Of a stretch of DNA of 64,000 nt, positions 18,523 through 27,828 are shown one piece after another (the stretch's first letter is position 1; each line of letters starts with the position of its first letter). The stretch is from an uncultured Clostridia bacterium (GTDB lineage Bacteria; Bacillota; Clostridia; Oscillospirales; Acutalibacteraceae). A program made the position numbers and the translations under genes. The stretch lies in assembly GCA_944380725.1 (NCBI GenBank), contig CALWIK010000002.1, forward strand, positions 310,001 through 374,000, in the 5' to 3' direction. Under the pieces are notes generated by a model. It did not search any database and was not told the DNA's origin. It was given only the letters and a program-made list of their open reading frames with translations.

Positions 18523-20469
18523 TTACAAATTTTCTTCAGGCACTCTAACTGGCATAAATGGTCGACCCTGCCCATCAAAAAATCTGCTAAACAATTCATA
18601 AAAATTGAGTCTTAGTACTTGTATACCTACAAGTAACCCCTCCAAAGTTATCACAAAAGCATTCCCAGCTATTGCCACTATTATATATCCTACAATACCT
18701 CCGGGCACTATTTGAGCAATTGTAAACACAACCATCATCATACCTGCGTGAACTAAAATATATGCTCCAACTCTTAAAAAAGACATCGTATTTGTAATAT
18801 AACTTAGCAAAATCTCAAACATCTCAAAGCTATTTTGCACAATATATTCACCCCATTTTTCTGGCTTCCAGTTCGTCTCTCTCTTTAAAAGTTTTCCTAA
18901 TGGTTCTTTAAAGAAAATTAATAAAAGTGGCAAAATTAGCAAAATCCAAAAATATGGCAAAGTCATTAGATTAAATCCAACAGTCATTGCACCCATTGCA
19001 AATACCAGTGAACCATAAAAAATAAGCCCTGCTACGCCATTTTGGTCAAAAACAGCATTCTCATAATTTCGCCGTCGAAATGAAGATATTATATTCAAAA
19101 GCATAGCTAAAACGATAATCGACGCTCCCAAAACTACCGCTAAAACGATAATTGTCATTACAGTTCTAGGGGCCAATACATCTATCGGTTTTTCATCCAA
19201 ATCAAACAGCAATTTATACATAGGATCCAGCGCATGTTCTAATCCAAAAAAAGCTCCATATATAAGGCCAAAAACAGATGCTGCAAATCCACATCGAATT
19301 AATATTTTGCCAAGCATCATTTTTTTAAACTTCCACATACACGCGCCTGCAATCGATAACACGATACCTTGGCCAAAATCGCCAAACATAATTCCAAACA
19401 GTAGCGTATACAATATCGAAACTATCACTGTTGGGTCAATTTCGTTGTAGCTTGGCAGCCCATACATTTCTACAAAAGATTCAAATGGTCGTGAAAATCT
19501 ATTATTTTTTAGACTAACCGGCGGAGAATGCCGCTGCTCGTCTTCTATTTTTTCTATTGAGAACTCTATGCCATAAACGTCGTTTAGCTGACGTGAAAAG
19601 TTGTCTTCTTGTTCGGCAGGAATCCACCCAACCAAGATAAAGCTCTCATTATACTTAGAAATATATTTTTTTATTCCATAATATGCCTTCATTTCTTCTA
19701 ACTTTGTATAAAATCTTAAACACTGATCTTTTTGAGTCTTCCAAAAGCTTTCTATTTTTTTATTAACAGCCTCTAACTCTTGTTCTGCCTTATTAATTAA
19801 CCCTTTAATTATCTCCATTTCTGTTTCAGGAGTACCATCAATTTGATTTATCCAAAGTCTTTCAAAATATAGTCCTGCGAACTTTCTATCTACATCTGCA
19901 ATATTCTCAAGAGGCGCAAAATAAATTCCCCAGCATGCCTTCTTACCCACCGTACAAGGAAAAAACAGCATATAAGGATCATCCTGCTGGCGCAAATTTA
20001 TTTTCTGAAAACTTTCTTTAGGCAACTTGCCAAATCTTACTTTAATATATTTACAAGCAAAAATTTCTGCCAAATTTAGGTCCAGGCCCACAAAATGACT
20101 AATATTATTTAAAGCATTTGTTTGTTTTGCTATTTCATTAAGGAGTTCTTGTTTTTTGTCTATCAACAGTCCAAGTTTGTTGCTTATATAATTGACATAA
20201 TCATTAATTTCCTTTATATTTACATCAAAATCCGAAATATCAACCATTTGCAAGCTCATTCCGGCTTTTTTTATCATATCTTTTAACTTTCTAAGCGGCT
20301 CGCTATATGGGTTGCCTTCAGTTAAAGGCACAAAGTTCTTATTTTTAGAATAAAACGACATTGCATTATCCGGATGAAAAATTCCGGACTTTCCACAAAC
20401 CTTTATCACTTCGTCAAGAGCCGGCAGCACTCCAATAATGCTCGCTAGCTTGACAGATGAAACCGCCAT
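18523..20469 (-). CDS. ntpI: V-type ATPase subunit I (membrane stator)
   Basis: Stator subunit that forms the ion half-channels, 648 residues. The N-terminal half (about 1-330) is soluble and helical. The C-terminal half has seven or eight membrane segments starting near VIVSILYTLLFGIMFGDFGQG. The conserved arginine in NTMSFLRVGAYILVHAGM near residue 565, which faces the proteolipid Glu, is present. It begins 1 bp after the ntpC stop. Confidence 0.94.
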   Translation of the reverse strand: MAVSSVKLASIIGVLPALDEVIKVCGKSGIFHPDNAMSFYSKNKNFVPLTEGNPYSEPLRKLKDMIKKAGMSLQMVDISDFDVNIKEINDYVNYISNKLGLLIDKKQELLNEIAKQTNALNNISHFVGLDLNLAEIFACKYIKVRFGKLPKESFQKINLRQQDDPYMLFFPCTVGKKACWGIYFAPLENIADVDRKFAGLYFERLWINQIDGTPETEMEIIKGLINKAEQELEAVNKKIESFWKTQKDQCLRFYTKLEEMKAYYGIKKYISKYNESFILVGWIPAEQEDNFSRQLNDVYGIEFSIEKIEDEQRHSPPVSLKNNRFSRPFESFVEMYGLPSYNEIDPTVIVSILYTLLFGIMFGDFGQGIVLSIAGACMWKFKKMMLGKILIRCGFAASVFGLIYGAFFGLEHALDPMYKLLFDLDEKPIDVLAPRTVMTIIVLAVVLGASIIVLAMLLNIISSFRRRNYENAVFDQNGVAGLIFYGSLVFAMGAMTVGFNLMTLPYFWILLILPLLLIFFKEPLGKLLKRETNWKPEKWGEYIVQNSFEMFEILLSYITNTMSFLRVGAYILVHAGMMMVVFTIAQIVPGGIVGYIIVAIAGNAFVITLEGLLVGIQVLRLNFYELFSRFFDGQGRPFMPVRVPEENL

Positions 20470-20470
20470 G

Positions 20471-21523
20471 CTATACCACTCCCTCTCTATCTCGACTATT
20501 CAAAATCAACAAATTCTCTATTTCTTTTCGATGAACCTTATATCTAACGCCCTCAATTATAGTAGTCAAATTTTGAACCTCGATCTGTAAAAGAAATATA
20601 TACGACAGCATTATAACCGATGGATACACAGAAAATCTAATAGTATCTCTACACTTATTATAAAGCACTCTATCCGGCAATTCATCAACATAATTAAATG
20701 TTATTTTTTTTAATTTTTTCCCTCTATTTGTTTCCCTCATAACTTCAAAAACTTGCTCTTCGTCAGCCGCTTCTTCCATCTGAACAATATATTTTTGCTT
20801 AATTGTGCCAAAGTTCAAAACAGCCGATTTAACCTTACTATGATTTCTTTTTAATCTAACAATTCTAACAAAATTGCTATAGTCAATATAAGCATTTAAA
20901 AGTTCTGCTAATTCGTTGCGCACTTTTTTAGATTGATTTTTTTTCAAAGCTTCAAAAAACTTACCATAAATATAGTCATACAGCGTTTTTTCTATTGCAG
21001 AAAAGTCCAACTTTTTTCCCGCTTTAGGTTTATGTTTTGCCAAAAGTGCTTCATAAGGAGAATTTTTTAAAACCCGCAAAAAGTCATCATAATTTTTTAT
21101 AGTTGTAAGTTCCATAAGATTAATTTTTGTTCTTTTATTAAAAAACATCGGCAAAGAATGAATGTATCCATATGGGTTGCCACAAGCTAAATACATCAAA
21201 CTATGCATGAGCTGTTCTATTTCTGTTCTTGCAATCATGTACTCTGCCAAGCTGCTGCCGGTAGAAATTTCGTATTTACAAAGGTTTTCTAAATCGTGAA
21301 AGACTTTTCTACGAATAAGATTCTCTAATTGATTTCTATTGAGTTCAAGTTCATTAACATTTGCAAGCTCGTTATAATAATGCGAATTATTTTTTAAATA
21401 AATTGCTACCTCCGTAACAGTTAAACATCTTAGCAGATTGCTATAATCCACCGACTTAATCCGTTTGCCATACATAGCTCTAACCTTTGCAGAAATAACA
21501 TTTGAAGCATATCTAGAAAGCAT
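20471..21523 (-). CDS. ntpC: V-type ATPase subunit C (d-type socket)
   Basis: Socket subunit (d-like) that joins the central stalk to the K ring. About 350 residues, all-helical, with the family start SRYASNVISAKVRAMYG. The ATG at 21523 is preceded by GGGAG at about 9 nt and lies 4 bp after the ntpF stop. An alternative ATG at 21544 would overlap the upstream gene and has a poorer site. It lies second in the operon. Confidence 0.9.
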   Translation of the reverse strand: MLSRYASNVISAKVRAMYGKRIKSVDYSNLLRCLTVTEVAIYLKNNSHYYNELANVNELELNRNQLENLIRRKVFHDLENLCKYEISTGSSLAEYMIARTEIEQLMHSLMYLACGNPYGYIHSLPMFFNKRTKINLMELTTIKNYDDFLRVLKNSPYEALLAKHKPKAGKKLDFSAIEKTLYDYIYGKFFEALKKNQSKKVRNELAELLNAYIDYSNFVRIVRLKRNHSKVKSAVLNFGTIKQKYIVQMEEAADEEQVFEVMRETNRGKKLKKITFNYVDELPDRVLYNKCRDTIRFSVYPSVIMLSYIFLLQIEVQNLTTIIEGVRYKVHRKEIENLLILNSRDREGVV

Positions 21524-21527
21524 AAAA

Positions 21528-21839
21528 TTATTCTCCCAAAACATTCTTTACAATAGAATTTACCCAAACATCACAATTCTTATTATATAAGTCGTCTATA
21601 GATCTGGATATGTTTTTATAATTCTCAATTATTTTTAATTTTTGTTCTTCTGCCAAATTTCGTTCTGTTTTTTCATTTATAGTCAATCTTTTTCTTGCTC
21701 GTTCCAGATATTCATTACGGATTTCATCTTTTTTTAATTTTATTTCATTTTCCAAATTAATTTTATCTTTTTGTGCACGCTGAGTTAAGTCTCTAGCAGT
21801 TTTATCCATCTCGATTATTCTCGAGATCATATCCTTCAC
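21528..21839 (-). CDS. ntpF: V-type ATPase G/H-type peripheral stalk subunit
   Basis: 103 residues, almost entirely one charged helix (residues 8-80, rich in Lys, Glu and Arg), as expected for the G/H subunit that coils with subunit E. The start is GTG at 21839 behind GGAGGTGATC, a near-perfect complement of the 16S rRNA tail. It is the first gene of the ATPase operon. Identification rests on size, helix character and position; sequence motifs in this subunit are weak. Confidence 0.8.
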   Translation of the reverse strand: MKDMISRIIEMDKTARDLTQRAQKDKINLENEIKLKKDEIRNEYLERARKRLTINEKTERNLAEEQKLKIIENYKNISRSIDDLYNKNCDVWVNSIVKNVLGE

Positions 21840-21889
21840 AAGATCACCTCCCTGCTAAAAGTTGCACCAAGTGTTTTAATTCAATAATT

Positions 21890-21919
21890 ATTATATTCAA
21901 AATATCCGTGTTAAGTAAA
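21890..21919 (-). promoter_or_regulatory. Sigma-A promoter of the V-ATPase operon
   Basis: TTTACT (21914-21919) and TATAAT (21890-21895) are 18 bp apart on the minus strand, about 50 bp before ntpF. The rest of this roughly 340-bp divergent gap is AT-rich and holds only the tdk promoter besides. Confidence 0.6.
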
Positions 21920-22113
21920 TTTTTAGCTTTATTTCAGCAACTTATAATATAGATTTTTTAATAACACAATATACCCTTTTTTCAACAAATTTTAGAATAA
22001 TTAAATTATGCAATCAAAAAAATTTTTTGTCAATATCAAACTGTTATAAATGAATAAAAAAATTACAAATTTTTTGCTTAGATTAAAATAAAAAATTCTG
22101 CTCAATAAATTCG

Positions 22114-22142
22114 TTGATAAAAATAAATTGATATACTAAAAT
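22114..22142 (+). promoter_or_regulatory. Possible promoter for tdk
   Basis: TTGATA (22114-22119) and TAAAAT (22137-22142) are 17 bp apart, 40 bp before the tdk start. Confidence 0.5.
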
Positions 22143-22182
22143 ATTTATTATATAAACACAATAAAGAAATTTGGTGCGAAAC

Positions 22183-22740
22183 ATGAAAATGTACTTTTAT
22201 TATGGCGCTATGGGGTCTAGCAAAACCGCAAATGCTTTGATGAAAAAATTTAGTTTTGAAGAAAAAAACAGAAAAGTTATTCTAATCAAGCCAAATATAG
22301 ATAGCCGCGATGGTAAAACTGTTGTTAAATCTAGAATCGGCCTCTTTTGCGAAGCTTTAACTGTATCACAAACCGAAAAGATCAAAGATATTTTGGCTCC
22401 ATATGAAACATTAGATATTATAATAGTTGATGAGGCACAATTTTTAACTGCATCTCAAGTAGACGAACTGCGCAAATTAACGGATTCTGGTGTAATGGTA
22501 ATGTGCTATGGTTTAAAAACGGATTACATGGGCAAACTGTTTGAAGGTAGCAAGCGTTTACTCGAAATTTCTGACTCAATAAGAGAAATTCAGTCGATGT
22601 GCAAATGCGGCCGCAAAGCTATTATAAATGCAAGATATAAGGGCAGAAAAATTATTTACTCCGGTGAACAAATCGATATAGGTGGCAACGATAAATATAT
22701 TGCTCTTTGCCATAAATGTTGGCAAAATGGGGTTTTATAA
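22183..22740 (+). CDS. tdk: Thymidine kinase (type II)
   Basis: Phosphorylates thymidine to dTMP. The P-loop is YYGAMGSSKTANALM at the very start, the Walker B-like IIIVDEAQFLT is near residue 82, and zinc cysteines are in the lasso region (MCKCGRKA and CHKCW). The ATG at 22183 gives 185 residues; in-frame ATG at 22189 and TTG at 22171 are possible, and the ribosome site is weak. It does not sit in the deo operon but complements it, salvaging thymidine that Pdp would otherwise degrade. Confidence 0.92.
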   Translation: MKMYFYYGAMGSSKTANALMKKFSFEEKNRKVILIKPNIDSRDGKTVVKSRIGLFCEALTVSQTEKIKDILAPYETLDIIIVDEAQFLTASQVDELRKLTDSGVMVMCYGLKTDYMGKLFEGSKRLLEISDSIREIQSMCKCGRKAIINARYKGRKIIYSGEQIDIGGNDKYIALCHKCWQNGVL

Positions 22741-22766
22741 ATTTTATTAAAAATTCAGGTGATTTT

Positions 22767-23273
22767 TTGAACAAAAAAAAAGCTTTGGTTTTATACGGGT
22801 CTCCTCACAAAGATGGAAACACAAAAAAAGCCCTTCTCACTATAACTAAGCCACTAGAAACTTACTATAATTTCGAGATAATTGATTCTTTTAAAGAAAA
22901 TATACAGCCATGTACGGATTGCGGTTTTTGCACTAAGGTAGCTCGATGCAAGTTCGATGACTTCAACCACATAGATGTAAGCTTTAGATCCTGCAATTTG
23001 ATTGTGTTAGCTACGCCTGTGTATAATTTAAGTTTTCCGGCTCCTCTAAAAAACATTATCGACCGCACTCAACTTTATTTTAACATGAAAACCAAGCTTA
23101 AAATTAATCCATTTTCTCAAAAAAAAGAAGCTATTCTTATTGCAACTTACGGGTCATGCGATAATTCCTGCGAGGAGCTTCTTTTAAAGCAGGTGCAACC
23201 TTTTTTTAAATTACTAAATGCAACTGTTATGCGATCAATTTTCATTTCAAACACCGATCTTCTGTCGAGCTAA
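22767..23273 (+). CDS. NAD(P)H-dependent FMN reductase-like flavoprotein
   Basis: Flavodoxin-fold protein of the NADPH-dependent FMN reductase / iron-sulfur flavoprotein group. It has the FMN phosphate loop LYGSPHKDGNTKKAL at the start, a cysteine cluster CTDCGFCTKVARC at about residues 50-62, and VLATPVYNLSFPAPLKNIIDR. Three or four of those cysteines could bind an iron-sulfur cluster. The start is TTG at 22767 after AGGTGA; longer readings overlap tdk. About 168 residues, somewhat short at the C-terminus. Redox partner unknown. Confidence 0.78.
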   Translation: MNKKKALVLYGSPHKDGNTKKALLTITKPLETYYNFEIIDSFKENIQPCTDCGFCTKVARCKFDDFNHIDVSFRSCNLIVLATPVYNLSFPAPLKNIIDRTQLYFNMKTKLKINPFSQKKEAILIATYGSCDNSCEELLLKQVQPFFKLLNATVMRSIFISNTDLLSS

Positions 23274-23349
23274 TAAATTATCTGTTTAACCTAAGCGCTT
23301 ATTAAAAAACATATATCTGCTAAAATTTATTTAAAATCTTCCACTAAAG

Positions 23350-23382
23350 CACTAAAATTTCTTTGTTTTAATTATTTTAGTG
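23350..23382. repeat. 9-bp inverted repeat upstream of a secreted-protein promoter
   Basis: CACTAAAAT and ATTTTAGTG are perfect arms around a 15-nt loop. There is no T-run after it. It ends 19 bp before the -35 at 23402, so it could be an operator or a poor terminator for the flavoprotein gene. Confidence 0.5.
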
Positions 23383-23401
23383 AATATATTGTACTTAGGG
23401 C

Positions 23402-23429
23402 TTGAATTTTACAAAAAAAACTATATAAT
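23402..23429 (+). promoter_or_regulatory. Promoter for the 205-residue secreted protein
   Basis: TTGAAT (23402-23407) and a perfect TATAAT (23424-23429) are 16 bp apart. It would give a leader of about 100 nt that includes the palindrome GCTTGCAAGC. Confidence 0.55.
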
Positions 23430-23538
23430 AAAAAGAATGTTTTTATAAATGTTAAATTTTCTTAAAAAGCTTGCAAGCAAATAAAAATTTTACTCTGCAT
23501 AAAAACATAAAAAATATATTTTTTAGGAGATTTTTATC

Positions 23539-24156
23539 ATGTTCAAAAAAACTTTATCAATCACATTAAGCTTATCTTTGCTTTCTGGTGCCTCTTATAG
23601 TTCAGCTTTCGCATCTTTGCCACCTAACCATCCTATGTTTATCTTTATGGATGGCACAGATCCCGAAAACAGCCGTCTTATAGAAAGAATTCCAGAAGCG
23701 GTTGAATTTATAAACCGCTATAGTAATGAGGTCGATACACCTCTAGATAATTTACTTAGGCAAATAACGCATACCCATACACTTAATTTTCAGAATGACA
23801 CCGGGCTTTACCATGCAGTTGCTCTCACGGACAATACTCAATTTCTAAATTTAGCTAGCAGATTCAAAAATTTTCTTGACAATGAAATTAACCCACTCGC
23901 TACTTATGTAATGCTATTACTCTCAGCAATTCAAGACTTTAGATCATTCACGAATTATTTTACTCCAACAAGTGATTCTCTAATAATGCAGCTTGATGAT
24001 CTTTTAGATCAGTTACCCGCTAGAATAAACGATTTGATTCGGATGGTTGATCAAATCCATGCTTTTTCAAGAGAGTCAGACCAAATTGAACCAAAAAAGC
24101 CAACCCCAGATGATTTTGAAAAAGGTCATTGTGTTGATACAAATTTAATGGGCTAA
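23539..24156 (+). CDS. Secreted protein of unknown function, 205 residues
   Basis: I do not recognise this protein. It has a clear Sec signal peptide (KK, then ITLSLSLLSGASYSSAFA) with probable cleavage at AFA-SL near residue 26. The mature part is acidic and Asn/Asp-rich, predicted mainly helical. Evenly spaced leucines, for example in ESIMQLDDLL-like and LPARINDLIRMVDQI stretches, suggest a small helical bundle. There is one cysteine, near the end. The ribosome site AGGAG is strong. It is followed by its own terminator and faces the 949-residue secreted protein gene. No anchor or lipobox is seen, so it is probably released. Confidence 0.75.
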   Translation: MFKKTLSITLSLSLLSGASYSSAFASLPPNHPMFIFMDGTDPENSRLIERIPEAVEFINRYSNEVDTPLDNLLRQITHTHTLNFQNDTGLYHAVALTDNTQFLNLASRFKNFLDNEINPLATYVMLLLSAIQDFRSFTNYFTPTSDSLIMQLDDLLDQLPARINDLIRMVDQIHAFSRESDQIEPKKPTPDDFEKGHCVDTNLMG

Positions 24157-24186
24157 TCTTAATTTAATATTTCTAACATTTTTTGA

Positions 24187-24219
24187 GTAGATGTGCTTTT
24201 TTAAGTATGTCTACTTTTT
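24187..24219 (+). terminator. Rho-independent terminator
   Basis: A 12-bp stem (GTAGATGTGCTT with AAGTATGTCTAC, including three G-T pairs) and a TTTT loop are followed by five T. It ends the 205-residue secreted-protein gene. Confidence 0.75.
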
Positions 24220-24414
24220 CATAACTTTAAAATACAAAATATACATATTTTATATGCTATTCGTCAGTTCAAATCAAAGAACAAAATATACTTATTTATG
24301 TAAAAATCACATAAAAACAAAAAATATATAAATTGAATCGTTAAAAAATTTTTAAAATAAACATCTGCAAATTTTTTATTTTTCACAACATCCAAATTTT
24401 AAAAAACAAAAACT

Positions 24415-27264
24415 TCAAACGTTCATAATTTTAAAATTGTAATTTAATTTTAAGACTTCATCAAATAAATCTGAAGCTTCTATATAATTTGCCTCCGTGC
24501 ATTCATTAGTAACTTTCTGGCAAGCATTCAAAAATTTAACAAATATTTCATTAACATTATTTTTTTGGCTACCTTTTGCTTTTTTCATGACTTTGTTATA
24601 CATTATTTGCAGCTCATATCTTGAGTTGCTATTACTTTTTGTTATATTTTTAAATATTCTTTTAAATTGATTTTTATGTGATTTTTTAAAACTATTCCAT
24701 AGATAATTTTTATCATTTTTATCTTTACGATCACTTAAACTTAGCTCAAATATATTAAACTTATTTACAGGTAAACGTAATGAATCTGAGCCAATTATAT
24801 TTGAACTTCTAATAATAGATTTTGAACCTTTTATATTTACAGCCGATAAAGCATTAAAATTAGTTTCATAGGTTTTTGATTCGGATCCTTCTATGCTTTT
24901 TAAAAACCAAGAAACATTTGGTTTATTGCAAAAACTTTGTCCAGGCAATGGATAATCACTGCAAGACTTTTTTATCTCCTCAAAATAAAAAGTTATTTCA
25001 ATACTATTGTCACTGAAAAGGTTGCTCGTTATTAATCCGTCACTAGCGTTAGATTTTTTCTCCATAATATTATATCCTAGAATATTTCTTTTTGAATTAA
25101 ATTTTCTCTTTAAAACTTCAATAACTTCTGCAAATTTATAAGCAACTTTGTTTTCTGATTTTGATAATTTTTTCTGAACTTTATTTAAAGTCTTTTGTAA
25201 CGAGTAGTTCCCAATAATTTTATTCCCTACTAACGGAAGTTCTACACTAAAACTTATACTTGCTTTGGTCTTTTTAGAATTATGATTATCTTCGGTGTAT
25301 ATAAAATTTATACTAGTTTTTCCTATTTTAGGAATATCAATTGATATCTCACCTTTTAAACTTTGTGTTTCTTTTTTTTTCTCAGTTATTAAAAATTCGG
25401 CATTTTTCTTCGACATTTTTAAAGAATTGGTAAACATCTGCATTTTAGATAAAACTTCCATTTGATAATAAATTTCTTCGAAGCTATCATGCATACTTTC
25501 ATTAATATTTATATTTATAGCAGATCTAAGTAGCACCGAAATAGAAATAGCGGCTTTTAACATATCTAAACGCCCATTTTTTAATTTTTTAAAAAATTTT
25601 GAAGTCAACCAATTTTCTTCTATGCGGTGTTTGAGTAATTCTGCCTTATCGGAGTCTTCTTTTGATGCATTTTTATTAGACATAACTGATAAAGCCCAAT
25701 TATAACTTGATAAGTCTCCTTTAATAATATTAACAAAATTATTTATGTCTTCTGCTGTTGCATCAGGAATTCTTTTTTTTATTTCATTAAATTTGTTATA
25801 TTTTTCTGCTTTTAAAAATCTACAGATATTCTCAAAATCTTTTCCTATTTCAGAAGGTAAACAATTTTTATCTATTAATTCTAAATAAGGATGGCTTGAC
25901 CTAGTTTTTTCTAATGAAGAGCTTGTTGAAACACGTATCCCCGCATCAACCAAACATTGTGCCTCGGCTTGTAAAGAAAAAGTATTCTTTTTAGTAAGCA
26001 CACTTTTTGCTGAATTTGTTTGAGTTATATCTGGAAGCTTTATCTTAGTATTTTGATCGATTACGCCTAAAGCTTTCAAATAATTTACTATAGAAGCTGA
26101 TATATTTGCCAATAATTTTTTTTCTTTTTGTTGCATATTTTTTCTTGAATTTATTATATTTTCTATTTCATTATTACGTATTCTAATTGTACTAATTTGT
26201 CCACGCTTTATATCTGTATCTAAAAACTGTTCAAGTGAACGATATATTAATATCCTTTTTATTTTCAATGTATCTGCAACACTCAATGATAATAAATTGC
26301 TATTACCGATACCAATTGATAATTTTATGCTTAAGCTGTTTTCAGTCTGATAAAAACTTAATTCGCTAGCTCCTTCACTAGATTTAACTCCTATAGATAT
26401 TCCTAATTCTACACCTTCAACATTAATTTTTGTTTCCATCTCTAGTTTCATATAAGAACTATTGTTATTCATTTCTTCTTCAACGCTTTTTCTGTTATTT
26501 TTTAAAATTTCATTAGCTATTCTTCTAGAAATTTTAACTTTATACGCCATCTTAACGGTGTGAACAAAACCAAAAAAACTATGATTTTCTAGACTATTTT
26601 CTTTTAATATTTTTTCTATAGCCTTTAATTGTTTTATAATTTTCAATTGTTTACGGTTTTCGCCAATTTTATCATCTCTTAAAAAACTTTTTATATTTTT
26701 AATTTTTTGCATAAAATCGGCATTATCAACTAGAATTTTAAAATGGTTATATGTACGGCTCGTTTTATTTTGACTATCTTTTTCTATAATATCTAACGTT
26801 TTTAACAAAATATCATCAAGATTATTTTCTTCAAATAAATCTAGTTCTAAAAAGTTCGAAGAGCGTAACGTAGAGTCATTATCAAGATTTACTTTTAAAT
26901 CTTGATAATCCTGTGCGTTTATTAAAATTTTTTCATCTGTTACCCCATCTTCTTGTGAATCTTCAGTTTTTATATCAAAATCAAATGTATCAAATAAATA
27001 ATTACTATCATTATTTATTTTAACAACATCAGAATAAAATTCATCTTCAGCAAAACCTATTAAAGTATGTAAGCTCAACGAAAATATAAAAACTATTAGC
27101 AAAGCAACTCGGATAAATTTTGTAAATTTATTATTAAAATCATTAAACATGTTTTTGAATTTTATATTGTTTTTTTGCACAATTAAATTTCTTTTATAAT
27201 TTATAAATTTCTTAGTCGAAAAATTGTCTCTAAAAAAATTTTGTATCACTTTATTAGCCAACAT
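24415..27264 (-). CDS. Large secreted or membrane-anchored protein of unknown function, 949 residues
   Basis: I do not recognise this protein. A basic 48-residue N-terminal extension precedes a hydrophobic segment (about 50-71, VALLIVFIFSLSLHTLIGFA) and then AED, so it is either an unusually long signal peptide or a membrane anchor with the rest outside. Beyond it, long charged helical regions alternate with stretches of alternating polar and hydrophobic residues typical of amphipathic beta strands: about 270-330, 430-455, 640-700 and 760-840. The first two of these look related to each other. There are few cysteines. The ATG at 27264 has AAGGAGAGG at 5-nt spacing, so the long N-terminus is probably real. 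The gene is AT-richer than its neighbours and has a perfect consensus promoter. It stands alone, convergent with the 205-residue secreted-protein gene. Confidence 0.75.
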   Translation of the reverse strand: MLANKVIQNFFRDNFSTKKFINYKRNLIVQKNNIKFKNMFNDFNNKFTKFIRVALLIVFIFSLSLHTLIGFAEDEFYSDVVKINNDSNYLFDTFDFDIKTEDSQEDGVTDEKILINAQDYQDLKVNLDNDSTLRSSNFLELDLFEENNLDDILLKTLDIIEKDSQNKTSRTYNHFKILVDNADFMQKIKNIKSFLRDDKIGENRKQLKIIKQLKAIEKILKENSLENHSFFGFVHTVKMAYKVKISRRIANEILKNNRKSVEEEMNNNSSYMKLEMETKINVEGVELGISIGVKSSEGASELSFYQTENSLSIKLSIGIGNSNLLSLSVADTLKIKRILIYRSLEQFLDTDIKRGQISTIRIRNNEIENIINSRKNMQQKEKKLLANISASIVNYLKALGVIDQNTKIKLPDITQTNSAKSVLTKKNTFSLQAEAQCLVDAGIRVSTSSSLEKTRSSHPYLELIDKNCLPSEIGKDFENICRFLKAEKYNKFNEIKKRIPDATAEDINNFVNIIKGDLSSYNWALSVMSNKNASKEDSDKAELLKHRIEENWLTSKFFKKLKNGRLDMLKAAISISVLLRSAINININESMHDSFEEIYYQMEVLSKMQMFTNSLKMSKKNAEFLITEKKKETQSLKGEISIDIPKIGKTSINFIYTEDNHNSKKTKASISFSVELPLVGNKIIGNYSLQKTLNKVQKKLSKSENKVAYKFAEVIEVLKRKFNSKRNILGYNIMEKKSNASDGLITSNLFSDNSIEITFYFEEIKKSCSDYPLPGQSFCNKPNVSWFLKSIEGSESKTYETNFNALSAVNIKGSKSIIRSSNIIGSDSLRLPVNKFNIFELSLSDRKDKNDKNYLWNSFKKSHKNQFKRIFKNITKSNSNSRYELQIMYNKVMKKAKGSQKNNVNEIFVKFLNACQKVTNECTEANYIEASDLFDEVLKLNYNFKIMNV

Positions 27265-27297
27265 AATTCCTCTCCTTTTATTATTTTGTGCTAAAAA

Positions 27298-27326
27298 ATT
27301 ATAATATATTCCAAGTTTTTTGTCAA
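27298..27326 (-). promoter_or_regulatory. Perfect consensus sigma-A promoter of the 949-residue protein gene
   Basis: TTGACA (27321-27326) and TATAAT (27298-27303) are exactly 17 bp apart on the minus strand, about 30 bp before the start codon. This is one of only two perfect promoters seen in the window; the other drives rpmH. Confidence 0.85.
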
Positions 27327-27496
27327 TATGTGAGTTGAATATTGTTTTTTAAATAAAAAATATACTTTTAATAGGCAAACTAACGACATTATGCGACATC
27401 TATTTGATATATAATAAAAATTGTAAACTAAACTTTATTTGTCAACTTTAGAGTAGAAGATTAAAAATAGCAAAAGAAAAATTAAACCCTAAGTAA

Positions 27497-27673
27497 GCCC
27501 ACAATGTGGCCGATGGAACAATATTTAAAGATGGTAAGAAACGTTACTTTGTTAAATTCCCAGATGACATCTGTGGTTTTAGATTTTTTGAAAGTCTAAA
27601 ATGAGCATTTGCATCTGACCTCAGTAATGATGAAAATAGCAATATTATCTATTGCAATGCTGTGACGGGCTAA
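27497..27673 (+). pseudogene. Remnant of a coding region with an internal stop
   Basis: In one frame 32 sense codons reading VADGTIFKDGKKRYFVKFPD and onward (to FFESLK) are followed by TGA at 27602 and then 22 more sense codons in the same frame, to TAA at 27671. The composition is protein-like and less AT-rich than the surrounding gap. A stop lies in frame just upstream at 27494 and no good start or ribosome site is seen. I read it as a decayed fragment of a lost gene of unknown family. The rest of the 27265-27828 gap holds the promoter at 27298 and the terminator at 27725. Confidence 0.45.
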
Positions 27674-27724
27674 AAATAGTCCAGGGTAACATATTATATT
27701 AACTTAGTAAAATTAGTTAAAAAA

Positions 27725-27762
27725 TTAGTATAGAAACAACTCTTTGTTCATTTCTATACTAA
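27725..27762 (-). terminator. Terminator after rsmE, possibly bidirectional
   Basis: A perfect 12-bp stem (TTAGTATAGAAA with TTTCTATACTAA) is followed on the minus strand by a T tract and on the plus strand by TACTTTTT. It ends the crtO-like/rsmE transcript. Confidence 0.75.
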
Positions 27763-27828
27763 TACTTTTTACTTTAAATTAAATAAAATTTTTTGTAATT
27801 TAATACATTAAACCAACTTGATACTTAT

